Assembly: GCF_900111195.1 (NCBI RefSeq)
Contig: NZ_FOGL01000008.1
Span: 1 to 64,000, forward strand
DNA length: 64,000 bases
Origin: Gracilibacillus ureilyticus
GTDB lineage: Bacteria > Bacillota > Bacilli > Bacillales > Amphibacillaceae
Reading direction: 5' to 3'
How positions within the stretch are numbered: the stretch's first letter is position 1; each line of letters opens with the position of its first letter. A program made the position numbers and the translations under genes. The notes beneath the pieces were generated by a model. It had not been told where the DNA came from and searched no databases. It worked only from the letters and a program-made list of their open reading frames with translations. Below are positions 1 to 7,041 of this stretch, piece after piece.

Positions 1-112
1 CTAACATTTTGTTATAGACAAAGCGAACACAACCAAAGGTTTTATGCATCAACAAAGCCTGTTCCTCCGTTGGATACAATCGAAACTTATAGGCCTTGTT
101 AAGTTTTGTCAC
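1..112 (-). CDS. tnpB: IS200/IS605-family TnpB, N-terminal part (cut by window edge)
   Basis: The 37 visible residues contain KAYKFRLYPTEEQALL and CVRFVYNK, the typical N-terminus of TnpB/OrfB, the RNA-guided nuclease of IS200/IS605 elements and ancestor of Cas12. Catalytic and zinc-finger parts lie beyond the window. The start is GTG, because the ATG two bases upstream runs straight into TGA. A GGAGGTG ribosome site lies about 9 bases before it, and a promoter and hairpins of the element end lie further upstream. No tnpA is seen on this side. Whether the gene is intact cannot be judged. Confidence 0.85.
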   Translation of the reverse strand, partial: MTKLNKAYKFRLYPTEEQALLMHKTFGCVRFVYNKML

Positions 113-139
113 ATCCAATCACCTCCCTTTCTCACCCTT

Positions 140-168
140 ATTATAGAACATAAGTTCGATAAAAGCAA
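140..168 (-). promoter_or_regulatory. Sigma-A-type promoter of tnpB
   Basis: On the minus strand a -35 TTGCTT and a consensus -10 TATAAT are separated by 17 bases, about 28 bases before the GTG start of tnpB. Confidence 0.6.
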
Positions 169-173
169 CTCCT

Positions 174-258
174 TTGGGATATCTCCCAACCGACATTCAT
201 CTCCCCGTTACCGTTGGGCTACGCCCTTCACACGCTTGAAGAGGGAGAAATCTGTCGG
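174..258. repeat. Hairpins at the putative IS605-type element end
   Basis: Two stem-loops lie upstream of tnpB. The first is perfect: TTGGGA / TCCCAA with a TATC loop (174-189). The second spans 190-258: outer stem CCGACA / TGTCGG, middle stem CTCCC / GGGAG, and a nested GGGC-tac-GCCC hairpin. Subterminal imperfect hairpins are the recognition structures of IS200/IS605 ends, so this is probably the element boundary. The exact cleavage site cannot be placed without a second copy or an empty site. Confidence 0.5.
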
Positions 259-270
259 AAGTTCGTTAAA

Positions 271-302
271 AATAAAAAAGAAGCTTGATTATACCAAGCT
301 TC
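271..302 (-). terminator. Rho-independent terminator of the 304-858 gene
   Basis: An 8-bp perfect stem, GAAGCTTG / CAAGCTTC, with a 7-base loop is followed on the minus strand by a run of T just after the stop codon. Confidence 0.75.
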
Positions 303-303
303 C

Positions 304-858
304 TTATACCAGCTCAAAGAACTCTTCTTTTCCCAGGTGCTGTACATAATTCTCCGCTAGTTCCTTCAGATTACTCGAAGCATCCAGGAACAGCCACTGA
401 TCGTCTTTTTCGCCTCTATATGTTCTTCTTTCCACCTGAAACTTTCGTGATTTCTTGTCTGTCAATGTAAAACACAATTGTGCTTCATATGTTTTATATT
501 TAGGATCCGATAACGCCTCTACTACAGCCGGAATCTCGTTAAATGAAACCGGGTTTTCATAAGTAAAGATATAGATACTCTTTTGCTTCACGTCTAATTT
601 ATAGTCTCTAATGGGACTAAGCTTATCTAATGCATTTTCAATTATGCTTATTTCCTCTTTTGTTATTCCTTTTTTCGCTGTTTTCGTTAGAAATACTCTG
701 CCGTTCGGGTGTTCATACACTTCATACCCTTCAGGAATTTCTTCCACACTTGTATTGTCATCATTTTTTTTAAAATAATAACTTGGGTTCCCTTTACTCG
801 TTTTTCTCATATGGAGAAAATACTCATCACCACGGAAATTAGTATATTTGACCGCCAT
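304..858 (-). CDS. Uncharacterised 184-residue protein
   Basis: I do not recognise this family. It is soluble-looking, rich in Lys, Glu and aromatic residues, with no signal peptide, membrane segment or cysteine cluster. It has an acidic, helical C-terminus after a DQWLFLDASSNLKEL stretch. Two starts are possible: a GTG at 864 or the ATG two codons later (MAVKY). The ATG is preferred because GGTGG lies about 8 bases before it, whereas the GTG sits inside the ribosome site. It is a single-gene unit ending in its own terminator, between an IS element end and divergent scdA. Confidence 0.6.
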   Translation of the reverse strand: MAVKYTNFRGDEYFLHMRKTSKGNPSYYFKKNDDNTSVEEIPEGYEVYEHPNGRVFLTKTAKKGITKEEISIIENALDKLSPIRDYKLDVKQKSIYIFTYENPVSFNEIPAVVEALSDPKYKTYEAQLCFTLTDKKSRKFQVERRTYRGEKDDQWLFLDASSNLKELAENYVQHLGKEEFFELV

Positions 859-960
859 GTCCACACCACCTTCAGACTAATTATTGAATTCGTCCATTAT
901 TCTCCTATACAAGTATAACAAAAACAGAAGAAAATGAAAACTTACTGCTATTTTTAATCA

Positions 961-976
961 TGTGATATATATCACA
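961..976. promoter_or_regulatory. Fnr box upstream of scdA
   Basis: A perfect 16-bp palindrome, TGTGATATATATCACA, matches the Fnr/Crp-type consensus TGTGA-N6-TCACA. A weak -10-like TATCTT begins 29.5 bases from its centre, which puts the box near -41.5, a class II activator position. Bacillus Fnr is an Fe-S oxygen sensor that activates anaerobic genes, which suits an Fe-S repair gene downstream. The match is seen; the regulation is inferred. Confidence 0.7.
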
Positions 977-1035
977 AAGTAAAACCCGTTAATATGATAT
1001 CTTTATAGACAGATACAACAAGGAGGATAATAAAA

Positions 1036-1734
1036 ATGAAAACTTTTGATATAAGTGATACTCCAGCAGCTATCGTGAAGGTATTTCCAAAGGCAAGTGA
1101 TTTTTTCAAACAGGCAAAAGTTGACTTTTGTTGTGGCGGTAACCAGCCATTACTGGAGATTAGTGAAAAGAAAAAGAAAAAAATAGATATAGATGCTTTA
1201 CTAACAACAATTAATGATTCGTACGTTAGCTGGCTAGAGGCCGGTAATAAACAAATTGATTGGGATGAAGTGACTTATTCTGAACTTGTTGACCATATAT
1301 TAGTGAATCATCACCAATATTTACAAAATGAATTAACACCATTAAGCCAGTTTGTGACTAAAATATACAAGGTGCACGGTTCGGCACATCCTCACCTGGA
1401 ATCATTATTCAAGAAATTCCATGTGTTTAAAATGGAAATGGAAGGCCATTTAATTGAGGAAGAAAGAGATCTGTTTCCATTAATTAAGCAATATGAAGAA
1501 ACACTGGATCCTCAAATAGCAGAAAAGATCAGTTTGTTAAATGAAACGATGATAGAAGATCACGAATATGTCGGAGAGTTACTGAAAGAAATGAATCAGT
1601 TAACGAATGATTATGAATTACCAGAAGGTGCCTGCAATTCATATCGCATGACATATGCCAGACTGCAGGAACTGGAAGATAACACATATCAGCATATTCA
1701 TTTAGAAAATAATATATTATTTAAAAATTTCTAA
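1036..1734 (+). CDS. scdA: Iron-sulfur cluster repair di-iron protein ScdA/RIC
   Basis: The 232-residue protein matches the ScdA/YtfE/NorA family, which repairs Fe-S clusters damaged by nitric oxide or oxidants through a hemerythrin-like di-iron site. The N-terminal ScdA domain carries the signature DFCCGG (about residues 30-35). The hemerythrin part has spaced His and Glu ligands: VNHHQY, HPHLE, GHLIEEE, MIEDHEY and QHIHLEN. Length is normal for the family. AAGGAGGA precedes the ATG. The gene is monocistronic, with an Fnr box upstream and a terminator-like hairpin downstream, indicating induction when oxygen is low. Confidence 0.93.
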   Translation: MKTFDISDTPAAIVKVFPKASDFFKQAKVDFCCGGNQPLLEISEKKKKKIDIDALLTTINDSYVSWLEAGNKQIDWDEVTYSELVDHILVNHHQYLQNELTPLSQFVTKIYKVHGSAHPHLESLFKKFHVFKMEMEGHLIEEERDLFPLIKQYEETLDPQIAEKISLLNETMIEDHEYVGELLKEMNQLTNDYELPEGACNSYRMTYARLQELEDNTYQHIHLENNILFKNF

Positions 1735-1780
1735 TTCACCATTAGTTTGACTTTAGAATTGGGAATTATGGATAATAACA

Positions 1781-1826
1781 AAAGTCTTATGAACATTCCA
1801 TGAAATAATTGTTCATGAGGCTTTTA
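1781..1826 (+). terminator. Terminator downstream of scdA
   Basis: AAAGTCTTATGAACA pairs with TGTTCATGAGGCTTT (G-U pairs allowed) around a 14-base loop, followed by a short T-rich tail. Confidence 0.6.
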
Positions 1827-1885
1827 ATTTTAGTTCTTCAAAAGAAGATTCTGTTTGCATGCTAAATCAATTCTTAAAGACTAAA

Positions 1886-1997
1886 CCCATTTGGGATCGT
1901 TCCAGCCTCAGGGGATAAGCGAAGCAATCGGACATAGGTTGAGTTAAGTTATCAATCTGTTTTCACACATCCTTTTGTCCCTGAGGTTTTCTTTTTT
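1886..1997 (+). ncRNA. Candidate structured RNA closed by a terminator-like stem
   Basis: The scdA-yneR gap contains CCTCAGGG (1906-1913) perfectly complementary to CCCTGAGG (1979-1986), enclosing about 65 bases. The run TTTTCTTTTTT follows at once. A small CCCA/TGGG hairpin lies just before. A large apical domain closed by a terminator stem suits a small RNA or a cis leader of yneR. I cannot assign it to a known RNA family, and no convincing sigma-A promoter is visible upstream. Confidence 0.4.
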
Positions 1998-2088
1998 AAA
2001 ACAAATTATTACACATTCTTTTGATAAAGCGTTATTGTAATATTAGAGAAAACAGTAAATCTGATGTATTGCAGAAGGAGTGATTGGA

Positions 2089-2388
2089 ATGGAAATAAAG
2101 GTAACGGAAAAAGCACTTAAATGGTTTAAAGATGAGGTAGAATTAACAGATGGTGATACAGTTAAATTCCAGGCAAAATACGGCGGCTCCAGTCCGATTC
2201 ATGAAGGCTTTTCTCTTGCTTTCCAAGTAAAAGAGGAGCCTGGTGAAGTATTTGCATCAACTGAAAAAGGCGGTATTACTTTCTTTATTGATACAACAGA
2301 TGCTTGGTATTTTGAAGGGTACCATTTAGTCGTGACATTTGATGAAGAATTAAAAGAAGTTTCTTATGAATACGAAAAGGAAGTCTGA
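2089..2388 (+). CDS. yneR: HesB/IscA-fold protein YneR
   Basis: The 99-residue protein resembles B. subtilis YneR, of the HesB/YadR/YfhF group. It keeps the fold of A-type Fe-S scaffolds (KVTEKALKWFKDE, then the GG-containing strand region) but has no cysteine at all. The C-x60-CGC iron-sulfur ligands of true IscA are therefore absent, and a scaffold role is doubtful. The ATG follows AAGGAG at 8 bases; an upstream GTG lies inside that ribosome site and is rejected. The flavin reductase gene follows 48 bases later on the same strand. Confidence 0.8.
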   Translation: MEIKVTEKALKWFKDEVELTDGDTVKFQAKYGGSSPIHEGFSLAFQVKEEPGEVFASTEKGGITFFIDTTDAWYFEGYHLVVTFDEELKEVSYEYEKEV

Positions 2389-2436
2389 ATAGGAATTAGT
2401 TAATAACACGCAAAATTCAGTAGGAGGAAAATAACA

Positions 2437-2904
2437 ATGAATTCTCAGCATTTCCGCAGAGCAATGAGCAAATTTGCTACTGGGATAACAGTTGTCACTA
2501 CAACGTTTGATGACACGAATCACGGGATGACAGTAAATGCTTTTATGTCTGTCTCCCTTGACCCGCAATTGATCACAATATCACTTGATCAAAATAGTAA
2601 TTTTTACAAAAACGCTGATAAAATTAAACGGTTCGGAATCAGTATTCTCAGGGAAGAGCAACAAGAAATATCCATGATTTTCGCTAAACAGACAGAGAAG
2701 GATTTCGACAATTTTTCTGAAATAGATGGTGTCCCTGCCATTCCTGATTCACTGGCAACTCTTGCTTGCACTGTTGTTAATCAAGTAGAAGCAGGTGATC
2801 ATCTGCTCTTGATTGCAAATGTTGATAAAATTGATTTATCAGAAGATGAAGGGAGCCCCATACTTTATTTTAACAGCAGCTATCGAAAGATTGATAAAGA
2901 CTAG
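2437..2904 (+). CDS. Flavin reductase-like FMN-binding protein
   Basis: The 155-residue, single-domain protein matches the flavin reductase-like (HpaC/RutF-type) split-barrel family, whose members bind FMN or FAD and use NAD(P)H to supply reduced flavin. Visible hallmarks are RAMSKFATGITVVTT at the N-terminus, GMTVNAFMSVSLDPQL in the flavin-binding loop and GDHLLLIANV near the end. No partner monooxygenase is adjacent, so the physiological acceptor is unknown. A good AGGAGG ribosome site precedes the ATG. The next gene starts 20 bases downstream, so an operon is likely. Confidence 0.85.
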   Translation: MNSQHFRRAMSKFATGITVVTTTFDDTNHGMTVNAFMSVSLDPQLITISLDQNSNFYKNADKIKRFGISILREEQQEISMIFAKQTEKDFDNFSEIDGVPAIPDSLATLACTVVNQVEAGDHLLLIANVDKIDLSEDEGSPILYFNSSYRKIDKD

Positions 2905-2924
2905 ATAATTTCCGGAGGAAGTCC

Positions 2925-3419
2925 ATGACCCTTTTTTCCATTTTAAAGCTATGTGCAAAGCTTCCGCGAAAAGAAGCGTTATTTCAACTCAATCGTGTCA
3001 GTATGAGGGATACATTGGTTTATCTTTTTCTGTTATTTTTTATTTCTTTTTTGCCTAATGTCATCATTAATATTCTTACATTTGAAGCGGATGAATCGTT
3101 ATTATCATATACCCAGTTCTTATTACAGGTGATTGTGTCATATCCTTTCCTGATGATGTTCCTGGTCATTACGAGTATTTCTCTGTTAGCATTAATTGCT
3201 CTCATTTTTCGAACATTATTACAAAGAAAACTCGCATATCAGCAACTGTGGAAAATGACCGGCTTTGCTTTGTTATTTCCATTAATCTGTTATCACATCC
3301 TTTTTTTCACACCATTGCCTGATAGTATTGCGGTAATTATTAGTTTAATTTGGCTTTATGTTCTGCTCTACCAGATGATTATCATTTTTCCAAAGAAAAA
3401 AGTAAGGAGAGAAATGTAG
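2925..3419 (+). CDS. Uncharacterised polytopic membrane protein
   Basis: The 164-residue protein appears to have four transmembrane helices (about residues 27-48, 62-92, 105-127 and 131-155). An amphipathic, basic N-terminus (KLPRKEALFQLNR) and a basic tail (PKKKVRRE) flank them, suggesting both ends are cytoplasmic. No catalytic motif is apparent and I do not recognise the family with certainty. The ribosome site is GGAGG. Its stop codon directly abuts the ATG of the Nudix gene, a sign of translational coupling. Confidence 0.65.
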   Translation: MTLFSILKLCAKLPRKEALFQLNRVSMRDTLVYLFLLFFISFLPNVIINILTFEADESLLSYTQFLLQVIVSYPFLMMFLVITSISLLALIALIFRTLLQRKLAYQQLWKMTGFALLFPLICYHILFFTPLPDSIAVIISLIWLYVLLYQMIIIFPKKKVRREM

Positions 3420-3962
3420 ATGGTGAATATTCCATGGAAAGTTACCTCCACGCAAACAACGCAAGTGGACCGCTTCAAAATTACGATTGATGAGATTATG
3501 GTCAACAATCAAGCAGCAAAAAACTTTTCATACATTCAGTTCAGGGATGGGGTTTGCGTGTTAGCAATCACACCTGATAATCATATTGTTGTCTTAAAAC
3601 AGTACAGACATGCGATACAGTCATGGGAATTAGAACTCCCAGGAGGTATGATTGACGATGGGGAAGAGCCTCTCCCAGCTGCAAAGAGAGAGCTTCTCGA
3701 GGAAACAGGATTTCATTCATTAGAATGGGAGTCATTAGGACATTTCTATCCTTCTGCAGGATCAACCACTGAAAAAATTCATCTTTTTTTAGCCAACAAT
3801 GCCTCTTATCTTAAAGAGCAGAACTTGGATCATTTAGAGAGTATTCAGGTTGAGGCCATTCCTATAGATACATTTTATCAGCGTATTGCTGATGGGGACA
3901 TAAAACACGGGGCTGGTCTTGCCTGTTGGGCAAAATACCTATCTGACAAATGTGATAATTAA
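3420..3962 (+). CDS. nudF: Nudix hydrolase, ADP-ribose pyrophosphatase type
   Basis: The protein carries a complete Nudix box, G-x5-E-x7-REL-x-EE-x-GF, read as GGMIDDGEEPLPAAK followed by RELLEETGF (about residues 75-98). It also has the VVLKQYRHA strand and SAGSTTEKIHLF region typical of ADP-ribose pyrophosphatases. These enzymes split ADP-ribose to AMP and ribose 5-phosphate in the cytoplasm. The 180-residue length is usual. The preceding membrane protein stops immediately before the ATG. The gene ends the plus-strand run and is followed by a hairpin terminator. Confidence 0.88.
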   Translation: MVNIPWKVTSTQTTQVDRFKITIDEIMVNNQAAKNFSYIQFRDGVCVLAITPDNHIVVLKQYRHAIQSWELELPGGMIDDGEEPLPAAKRELLEETGFHSLEWESLGHFYPSAGSTTEKIHLFLANNASYLKEQNLDHLESIQVEAIPIDTFYQRIADGDIKHGAGLACWAKYLSDKCDN

Positions 3963-3984
3963 TATCCACTTACTCCAAAATATT

Positions 3985-4018
3985 GCTGCCTTATTCTCTA
4001 TGGAACAAGGCAGCACTT
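3985..4018. terminator. Hairpin between convergent genes
   Basis: GCTGCCTT pairs with AAGGCAGC around a 14-base loop, with moderate T-richness on either side. It lies between the Nudix gene and the convergent Gfo/Idh gene and may serve both. Confidence 0.6.
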
Positions 4019-4043
4019 TATTTAACCATACTGATAAACAGTA

Positions 4044-5207
4044 CTAGTCAAGCTTAATCCAGCGGCGTTCTTCCGCTGATTTTTCGATTGCTTCTAATAA
4101 TATCTGGTTTTTAACACCGTCTTCAAAATTCGGTGCTGGCTGGTAATCACCGGCAATTCCACGTAAAAACTCATCAATTAAATGAATAAATGTATGTTCA
4201 TAACCAATGATATGTCCTGCTGGCCAATAAGCACCAGCATATGGGTGTGTTTCTTCTGTACAATTGATTAAGCGGAATCCTTGCTCTCCTTCGGCATCAT
4301 CCGCAAAATAGACTTCCAGATTATTCATATTTTCCATATCCCAGCGAATAGACCCTTTTTTCCCATTAATCTCAAATTTATTCTTATTCCTGTTTCCGCC
4401 AGCAAAACGTGTTGCTTCAAACGTTCCAAGCGCACCATTTTCAAAACGGGCAATTACTGCTACCGCATCATCTACTGTCACTTCTCCCATTTTACTTGAA
4501 TCACCTTTTGCACTTAATCCGCCAGTCATTTCACCAATAGGTCTCTGCTTAATAAATGTCTCCATTGTTGCGGTAACTTCCGAGAACTCACCAATCAGAA
4601 AACGAGCTAAATCAAGGCTGTGTGCACCAATGTCTCCTAACGCTCCCGATCCAGACACTTCCTTTTTCAGGCGCCATACTAATGGAAAATTCGGATCTAT
4701 AATAAAGTCCTGTAAATAATTGGCCCGATAATGAAAAACGCGGCCGATTTTTCCTTCCTCTATTAATTTTTTTGCAAATTGGACAGCGGGAACAAATCGG
4801 TAATTATGACAGATCATATGTTTTACATTATTTTTCTTTACTGCTTCCAGCATTTTCTGAGCTTCATCAACAGTTAGTGCCAGTGGTTTTTCTGTAATAA
4901 TATGCTTACCTGCTTCTGCTGCTGCGATTGCAATTTCGGCATGTGTATGATTTGGTGTAACTATATCAATCACATCGATATCATCACGTTCAATTACCTT
5001 AAGCCAATCTGTTTCATAAGACTCCCAGCCGAATTTTTCCTGCGCCTCCTTCACCGCACTTTCATTCCTGCCAGCAATTACCTTCAATTCCGGCTTTAAT
5101 GGATTATCAAAATAAAAAGGTAAATCACGATATGCATGGCTGTGTGCTTTTCCCATAAACTGATAGCCGATCATTCCTATTCGAATGGATTTGTTTCTTT
5201 CCACCAT
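4044..5207 (-). CDS. Gfo/Idh/MocA-family oxidoreductase
   Basis: This NAD(P)-dependent sugar oxidoreductase has an N-terminal Rossmann motif, IRIGMIGYQFMGKAHSHAYR, the EKPLA motif and a C-terminal Gfo/Idh/MocA domain containing GALGDIGAHSLDLARFLIGE. The start is taken at MVERNK, 9 bases after AAAGGA; a longer frame would begin inside the upstream gene. It is last in an operon with a second Gfo/Idh enzyme, a ThuA protein and beta-xylosidase. The substrate is unknown. The pairing with ThuA recalls 3-keto-glycoside metabolism. Confidence 0.88.
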   Translation of the reverse strand: MVERNKSIRIGMIGYQFMGKAHSHAYRDLPFYFDNPLKPELKVIAGRNESAVKEAQEKFGWESYETDWLKVIERDDIDVIDIVTPNHTHAEIAIAAAEAGKHIITEKPLALTVDEAQKMLEAVKKNNVKHMICHNYRFVPAVQFAKKLIEEGKIGRVFHYRANYLQDFIIDPNFPLVWRLKKEVSGSGALGDIGAHSLDLARFLIGEFSEVTATMETFIKQRPIGEMTGGLSAKGDSSKMGEVTVDDAVAVIARFENGALGTFEATRFAGGNRNKNKFEINGKKGSIRWDMENMNNLEVYFADDAEGEQGFRLINCTEETHPYAGAYWPAGHIIGYEHTFIHLIDEFLRGIAGDYQPAPNFEDGVKNQILLEAIEKSAEERRWIKLD

Positions 5208-5244
5208 ACTCACCAATCCTTTCATTAGAGCATTTTTTTTGTTC

Positions 5245-6372
5245 TTACTCCGCACCACTATTTCTTAAAGCCCTGGTAAAATATCTTTCATCAAGCCCTG
5301 CAGGCAATGCGTCTGGTTGAGTACAACTGCTTTCCGTATAGTAATGCCTGTCGATCTCTGAGGAATCATGAATGCCGTGCATAACATCTAATACATGGTT
5401 GGCAAGTTCCCCATCTGCTCGTGCTTTCCTGTTGTTCAAGATGGCATCAACCATATCAGCGACACCAAGTCCACGACTGTTATCAGCAAAACCATGTGTT
5501 AAAGGCATCTCCTGCCATTCCCTGTCATCCTTTTTCCGAAGGTATACCGGACCGCCAAAAGTATTAGGATCAGGTACAATCAGGCTGCCTTCCGTACCGT
5601 AAATCTCCATATTCGGCAGACGATGGTGCCATGTATCAAAGCTTGTAATCATCGAAACTACTGCACCATTCTCAAAATCCAGAACACTATTAATTTGTGT
5701 TGGTGTCTCTACCTGTATTTTTTGTCCATATTTTTCTTTACTTGTGATCGTTCTCTCGGGATATGTTGTCTGTGCAGATCCTGTCACACGTTTCACCGGA
5801 CCCATAAGGGCAATAAGTGCCGTTAAATAATATGGTCCCATATCAAACAAAGGTCCGCCGCCGGCCTTGTAGTAAAATGCCGGATCCGGGTGCCACCTCT
5901 CATGGCCCGGTATCATCATAAAGGCTGTTGCAGCTATTGGTTTCCCTATTAATCCATCATCGATTATTTTCTTGCATGTTTGAATTCCTGCCCCTAGAAA
6001 AGTATCAGGTGCATTTCCAACAAATAGTCCTTTTGCTTTTGCATAATCTACTATTTCTTTTCCATCTTCTCTTGTTACTGCCAGCGGCTTTTCACCATAA
6101 ACATGTTTGCCGTTTTCTAATGCTCGTATAGCGATTTCTTTATGAACAGCGGGAATGGTCAGGTTAATAACAAGATCAATATCGGGATCTTCCAATAGTT
6201 CCTCCGTAGTATACGCCTTTGGAATCTGGAACTCTTCAGCTCTTGCCTGTGCTTTTTCTTTGATCAGGTCTGCTACAGCATGAATTCGGTAATTGCCAAA
6301 GCGACCTGCGTTTTCCAAGTATATTTTACTAATATTCCCACAACCAACAATACCTACATTTAATTCACTCAT
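5245..6372 (-). CDS. Gfo/Idh/MocA-family oxidoreductase
   Basis: The 375-residue dehydrogenase opens with the nucleotide-binding motif VGIVGCGNISKIYLE. It carries the EKPLAV motif with the family lysine, and a C-terminal domain with GGGPLFDMGPYYLTALI. It is not a recent duplicate of its operon neighbour, because motifs and C-termini differ clearly. It lies 18 bases after the ThuA gene. Expected role: NAD(P)-linked oxidation or reduction of a sugar or sugar derivative released by the upstream xylosidase. The precise substrate cannot be read from sequence. Confidence 0.88.
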   Translation of the reverse strand: MSELNVGIVGCGNISKIYLENAGRFGNYRIHAVADLIKEKAQARAEEFQIPKAYTTEELLEDPDIDLVINLTIPAVHKEIAIRALENGKHVYGEKPLAVTREDGKEIVDYAKAKGLFVGNAPDTFLGAGIQTCKKIIDDGLIGKPIAATAFMMIPGHERWHPDPAFYYKAGGGPLFDMGPYYLTALIALMGPVKRVTGSAQTTYPERTITSKEKYGQKIQVETPTQINSVLDFENGAVVSMITSFDTWHHRLPNMEIYGTEGSLIVPDPNTFGGPVYLRKKDDREWQEMPLTHGFADNSRGLGVADMVDAILNNRKARADGELANHVLDVMHGIHDSSEIDRHYYTESSCTQPDALPAGLDERYFTRALRNSGAE

Positions 6373-6390
6373 TGGTCACACTCCATTCCA

Positions 6391-7041
6391 TTATCTGCTT
6401 GCCCATAACATGCCTTTCTCCATCAGTTTCAACACTTCCGGCATTTTCACAATTTCTGCTACGTGTCCTAATCCGCAATAATATACATTACCTTTCCCCC
6501 ACTTTTTCGTCCATACGACAGGCATATCTACCTCGCCATTTGACTCATATGGACCTTCAGCGACAGGAAAACGAGTAGTTGCATGAACATTTACTGCAGG
6601 ATCTACATGCATGTAATATTGTTCTGAAATAACATCGAAATCTTCCATCCCTTCTGTCAGAGGATGAGTTGGATCTACAATGTTTACACGGTACTTAACT
6701 CCATCATTACCAGGATGTGCGACCCACTGACCGCCCACCATGAATTGATAATCCACTTCCATCCGAAAGGAATCTCCCATTCCACCATGTAATCCAGCAA
6801 GACCTGTGCCTGATTCGACAGCTTTTAAAAGTGGTTGCAGCTGCTCTTGTTCAATCGTTCCCTGTGTCCAGTTAGGAATAATTAAGTCATATTTCGTTAA
6901 GTCGTCTTCCTGCAAGGTGTCCAGTGTATCCGTTATTTTCACCTCAAAATTATGCTTCTTAAGTAGTCCTGCCAGTAAATCTGCAACCTTCTCTGGTTCA
7001 TGTCCTTGCCAGCCACCCTGAAAAATTAATGCCTGCTTCAT
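6391..7041 (-). CDS. ThuA-like domain protein
   Basis: The 216-residue protein has the ThuA glutamine-amidotransferase-like fold: LIFQGGWQGHEP at the N-terminus, LAGLHGGMGDSFR in the middle, HPLTEGMEDFDVISEQYYMHVD and WTKKWGKGNVYYCGLGH near the end. ThuA with a Gfo/Idh dehydrogenase (ThuB) handles oxidised trehalose in rhizobia, and related pairs act on 3-keto sugars. The gene overlaps the xylosidase stop by 4 bases (ATGA), so the two are co-translated. The reaction here is unproven. Confidence 0.85.
   Translation of the reverse strand: MKQALIFQGGWQGHEPEKVADLLAGLLKKHNFEVKITDTLDTLQEDDLTKYDLIIPNWTQGTIEQEQLQPLLKAVESGTGLAGLHGGMGDSFRMEVDYQFMVGGQWVAHPGNDGVKYRVNIVDPTHPLTEGMEDFDVISEQYYMHVDPAVNVHATTRFPVAEGPYESNGEVDMPVVWTKKWGKGNVYYCGLGHVAEIVKMPEVLKLMEKGMLWASR

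Noticed and set aside
44-349. Plus-strand frame of 101 codons at the left edge
   Set aside because: It runs opposite the tnpB start, through the element hairpins and a terminator.
961-976. Palindrome before scdA as a terminator hairpin
   Set aside because: It is AT-rich with no loop or T run, and fits the Fnr consensus perfectly.
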